A DNA stretch of 61,840 bases from Ottowia sp. (GTDB lineage: Bacteria > Pseudomonadota > Gammaproteobacteria > Burkholderiales > Burkholderiaceae_C). The stretch is taken from contig JAGOEM010000003.1 in NCBI GenBank assembly GCA_017997715.1, positions 1-61,840 of the forward strand. The letters run 5' to 3'. The position numbers and the translations under genes are program-made. Each line of letters starts with the position of its first letter. Within the stretch, counting starts at the first letter, position 1. Shown piece after piece: positions 60,317-61,840 of this stretch. Under the pieces are notes generated by a model. That model was not told the DNA's origin and searched no databases. It worked only from the letters and a program-made list of their open reading frames with translations.

Positions 60317-61332
60317 ATGCTATAAATAACGAAGCTGGCAGCGCCCAACCAGAAAGCGCTGGCGAGCAAAATGACTTGAAATCAGTGCCTGCCGAACCCC
60401 TTGCTGGCGCCCCCGCAGATGGCACGCAGCGCTGCGGCCTGATCGCCATCGTGGGCAAGCCCAACGTGGGCAAATCCACGCTGTTGAATGCGCTGGTGGG
60501 GCAGAAGATCAGCATCACCAGCCGCAAGGCGCAGACCACCCGCCACCGCATCACTGGCATCCGCACCTTGACCAGCGAAGAGGGCGGCGGCACGCAGTTC
60601 GTGTTTGTCGATACGCCGGGGTTTCAAACGCGGCACACCGCGGCGCTCAACAAGTCGCTCAACAAAACCGTGCTGGGCGCCATCGACGGCGTGGATCTGG
60701 TGCTGTTCGTGGTCGAGGCGGGCAGCTTCACGCTGGGCGACGCCAAGGTGTTGTCGCTGCTGAAAAGCGGCACGCCCACGCTGCTGGTGGCCAACAAGCT
60801 GGACACCGTTCACCGGCGCGCCGAGATCGCCCCGTGGCTCAAAAGCATGCAAGAGCGCCACGCGTTCGCTGAATTCGTGCCGATGTCCGCCAAGAACCCC
60901 AAGGACGTGCGCCACCTGCTTCAGATTTGCGAGCGCTACCTGCCCATCCAGCCTTGGTGGTACGCCGAGGACGAGCTGACCGACCGCAGCGAGAAGTTCC
61001 TCGCCAGCGAGGTGGTGCGTGAAAAGCTGTTCCGCCTGACGGGCGACGAGCTGCCCTATACGTCCACCGTCATCATCGAGAAGTTCGAGGAAGAAAAAAG
61101 CAAGCAGCACAACCGCATGGTGCGCATTGCCGCCACCATCGTGGTGGAACGCGACGGCCACAAGGCGATGGTGATCGGCGACAAGGGCGAACGCCTCAAG
61201 CGCATCGGCACCGAAGCCCGTCAAGAGCTGGAAAAGCTGATGGACGCCAAGGTGTTCCTGGAGCTGTGGGTCAAGGTGCGATCAGGCTGGGCGGACGACG
61301 AAGCACGCGTGCGCAGCTTCGGGTATGAGTAG
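60313..61332 (+). CDS. era: Ribosome-maturation GTPase Era
   Basis: A 339-residue GTPase that binds the 3' end of 16S rRNA during 30S assembly. P-loop GKPNVGKS (48-55), DTPGF, NKLD and a C-terminal KH domain (about 250-335, [13 protein letters not shown]) are present. Unlike E. coli Era (301), it has an N-terminal extension of about 40 residues; the first ~20 residues ([11 protein letters not shown]...) are encoded by reverse copy I of the 50-bp element. Overlaps rnc by four bases, a classic coupling. Confidence 0.96.
   Translation: MNAINNEAGSAQPESAGEQNDLKSVPAEPLAGAPADGTQRCGLIAIVGKPNVGKSTLLNALVGQKISITSRKAQTTRHRITGIRTLTSEEGGGTQFVFVDTPGFQTRHTAALNKSLNKTVLGAIDGVDLVLFVVEAGSFTLGDAKVLSLLKSGTPTLLVANKLDTVHRRAEIAPWLKSMQERHAFAEFVPMSAKNPKDVRHLLQICERYLPIQPWWYAEDELTDRSEKFLASEVVREKLFRLTGDELPYTSTVIIEKFEEEKSKQHNRMVRIAATIVVERDGHKAMVIGDKGERLKRIGTEARQELEKLMDAKVFLELWVKVRSGWADDEARVRSFGYE
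60318..60367 (-). repeat. Dispersed 50-bp element, copy I (start of era)
   Basis: On the minus strand it reads GCTCGCCAGCGC and GCGCTGCCAGC, ending TTATAGCA, 50 bases, preceded by CATTTT. It begins five bases after the A of the era ATG and forms the N-terminal extension. Same codon phase as copies G, H and K. Confidence 0.65.
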
Positions 61333-61433
61333 TGCCCACCTGAGTTGCTGCTGGACTGGCAAAGCCAGATCTACGGCGCCTGCTGGCCTGTGGCCTGTTT
61401 CACGGTCTTTTGTGGCGGCTGCTGTCCAGCCCC

Positions 61434-61840
61434 TTGGGCGGCAGGGCCGGCGTTTGTCGATCGGCGCGGTCGCCGCCACCTTCGGAGCCTGAGCTGAAGC
61501 GCGTCACGCACGAGCCGGCTTACGTGCTGCACCATTACGACTGGAGCGAGTCCAGCGTCATCGTGGAAGCCTTCACGCGCGCGCACGGGCGCATTGCGCT
61601 GGTGGCCAAAGGCGCCAAGCGGCCTTCTTCCAACTTTCGCCCCGTGCTATTGCCTTTGCAGCAGCTGTCGCTCAGCTGGGGCGGCGATGCAGAGATTCGC
61701 ACCTTGAAAAGCGCTGAGTGGGGCGGTGGCCAGGTGATGCCCACGGGCGAAGCGCTGCTGTCGGGCTACTACGCCAACGAACTGCTGATGCGCCTGCTGG
61801 CGCGCGAAGACGCGCACCCGCGCCTGTTCGATGCCTACGC
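61434..61840 (+). CDS. recO: DNA repair protein RecO (5' part, cut by window end)
   Basis: The reading frame encodes [18 protein letters not shown], then [20 protein letters not shown] and [16 protein letters not shown], the N-terminal OB-fold of RecO, which loads RecA at gaps with RecF/RecR. It follows era as in many proteobacteria. The frame has no in-frame ATG before the conserved part: the candidates are TTG at 61434 or a CTG at 61494 that has GGAG just 6 bases upstream. The C-terminal zinc-finger and helical parts are beyond the window. Confidence 0.8.
   Translation, partial: MGGRAGVCRSARSPPPSEPELKRVTHEPAYVLHHYDWSESSVIVEAFTRAHGRIALVAKGAKRPSSNFRPVLLPLQQLSLSWGGDAEIRTLKSAEWGGGQVMPTGEALLSGYYANELLMRLLAREDAHPRLFDAY

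Overview
The window is a piece of chromosome from a GC-rich (high third-position GC) betaproteobacterium, most likely a member of the Comamonadaceae (Acidovorax/Hydrogenophaga/Ottowia type). The evidence is gene order (ndk-rlmN-pilW-rodZ-ispG-hisS-yfgM-bamB-der-hfq-hflXKC-hisZ-purA; rpmF-plsX-fabHDG-acpP-fabF-rpoE-rseAB-degP-lepA-lepB-rnc-era-recO), protein sequence style, and a dispersed 50-bp repeat that I associate from memory with this family. Almost everything is vertically inherited housekeeping DNA. I see no rRNA, tRNA, CRISPR array, insertion sequence, phage gene or integrase.

Layout. 1-10.2 kb is the accessory part: a NUDT19-like NUDIX hydrolase, an MFE-2-type short-chain dehydrogenase, a short BLUF blue-light sensor with a perfect palindrome upstream, an AtuA-like/enoyl-CoA hydratase pair divergent from a LysR regulator, an isochorismatase-like hydrolase, a phasin-like protein and propionyl-CoA synthetase. 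10.4-18.2 kb is the 2-oxoglutarate dehydrogenase cluster (sucA, sucB, a DUF2867 gene, lpdA) followed by zapE and a small lipoprotein. 18.3-26.1 kb has a PP2C phosphatase, a YoaA/DinG helicase, bamD, rluD, scpB and rluB. 26.2-42.9 kb is the ndk-to-purA run, where genes overlap by 1-8 bases in long operons covering tRNA/rRNA modification, cell shape, isoprenoid synthesis, outer-membrane assembly (BamB), ribosome biogenesis GTPases, Hfq and membrane proteolysis control. 43.2-44.6 kb holds an RsmI-like methyltransferase and a Maf pyrophosphatase on the minus strand. 44.6-51.3 kb is yceD-rpmF-plsX-fab. 51.4-61.84 kb is the sigma-E envelope-stress operon, lepA-lepB, rnc-era and the 5' end of recO, cut by the window edge.

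How the genes work together. sucA/sucB/lpdA make the TCA-cycle 2-oxoglutarate dehydrogenase. plsX/fabH/fabD/fabG/acpP/fabF start and extend fatty acids and feed phospholipid synthesis. rpoE/rseA/rseB/degP sense and answer envelope damage, and bamB and bamD belong to the machine whose failure sigma-E monitors. lepB, DUF4845, rnc and era link secretion, RNA processing and 30S assembly.

The most interesting structure is not a gene. Twelve copies of a ~50-bp element (core arms TAGCGCCC and GCGCAAGCAGCTAT, ending near ATAGCA) are scattered over the window. Six are intergenic, mostly ending just before a start codon, sometimes apparently supplying the Shine-Dalgarno sequence. Six lie inside genes (sucB, rluB, yceD, fabD, a YgfX-like gene, era), always in the one reading frame per orientation whose consensus is free of stops. 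Other points worth checking are a terminator-like hairpin 46 bases before lepA, a four-codon leader overlapping the sucA start, a ~205-nt structured rpmF leader and a recO start without a normal start codon.
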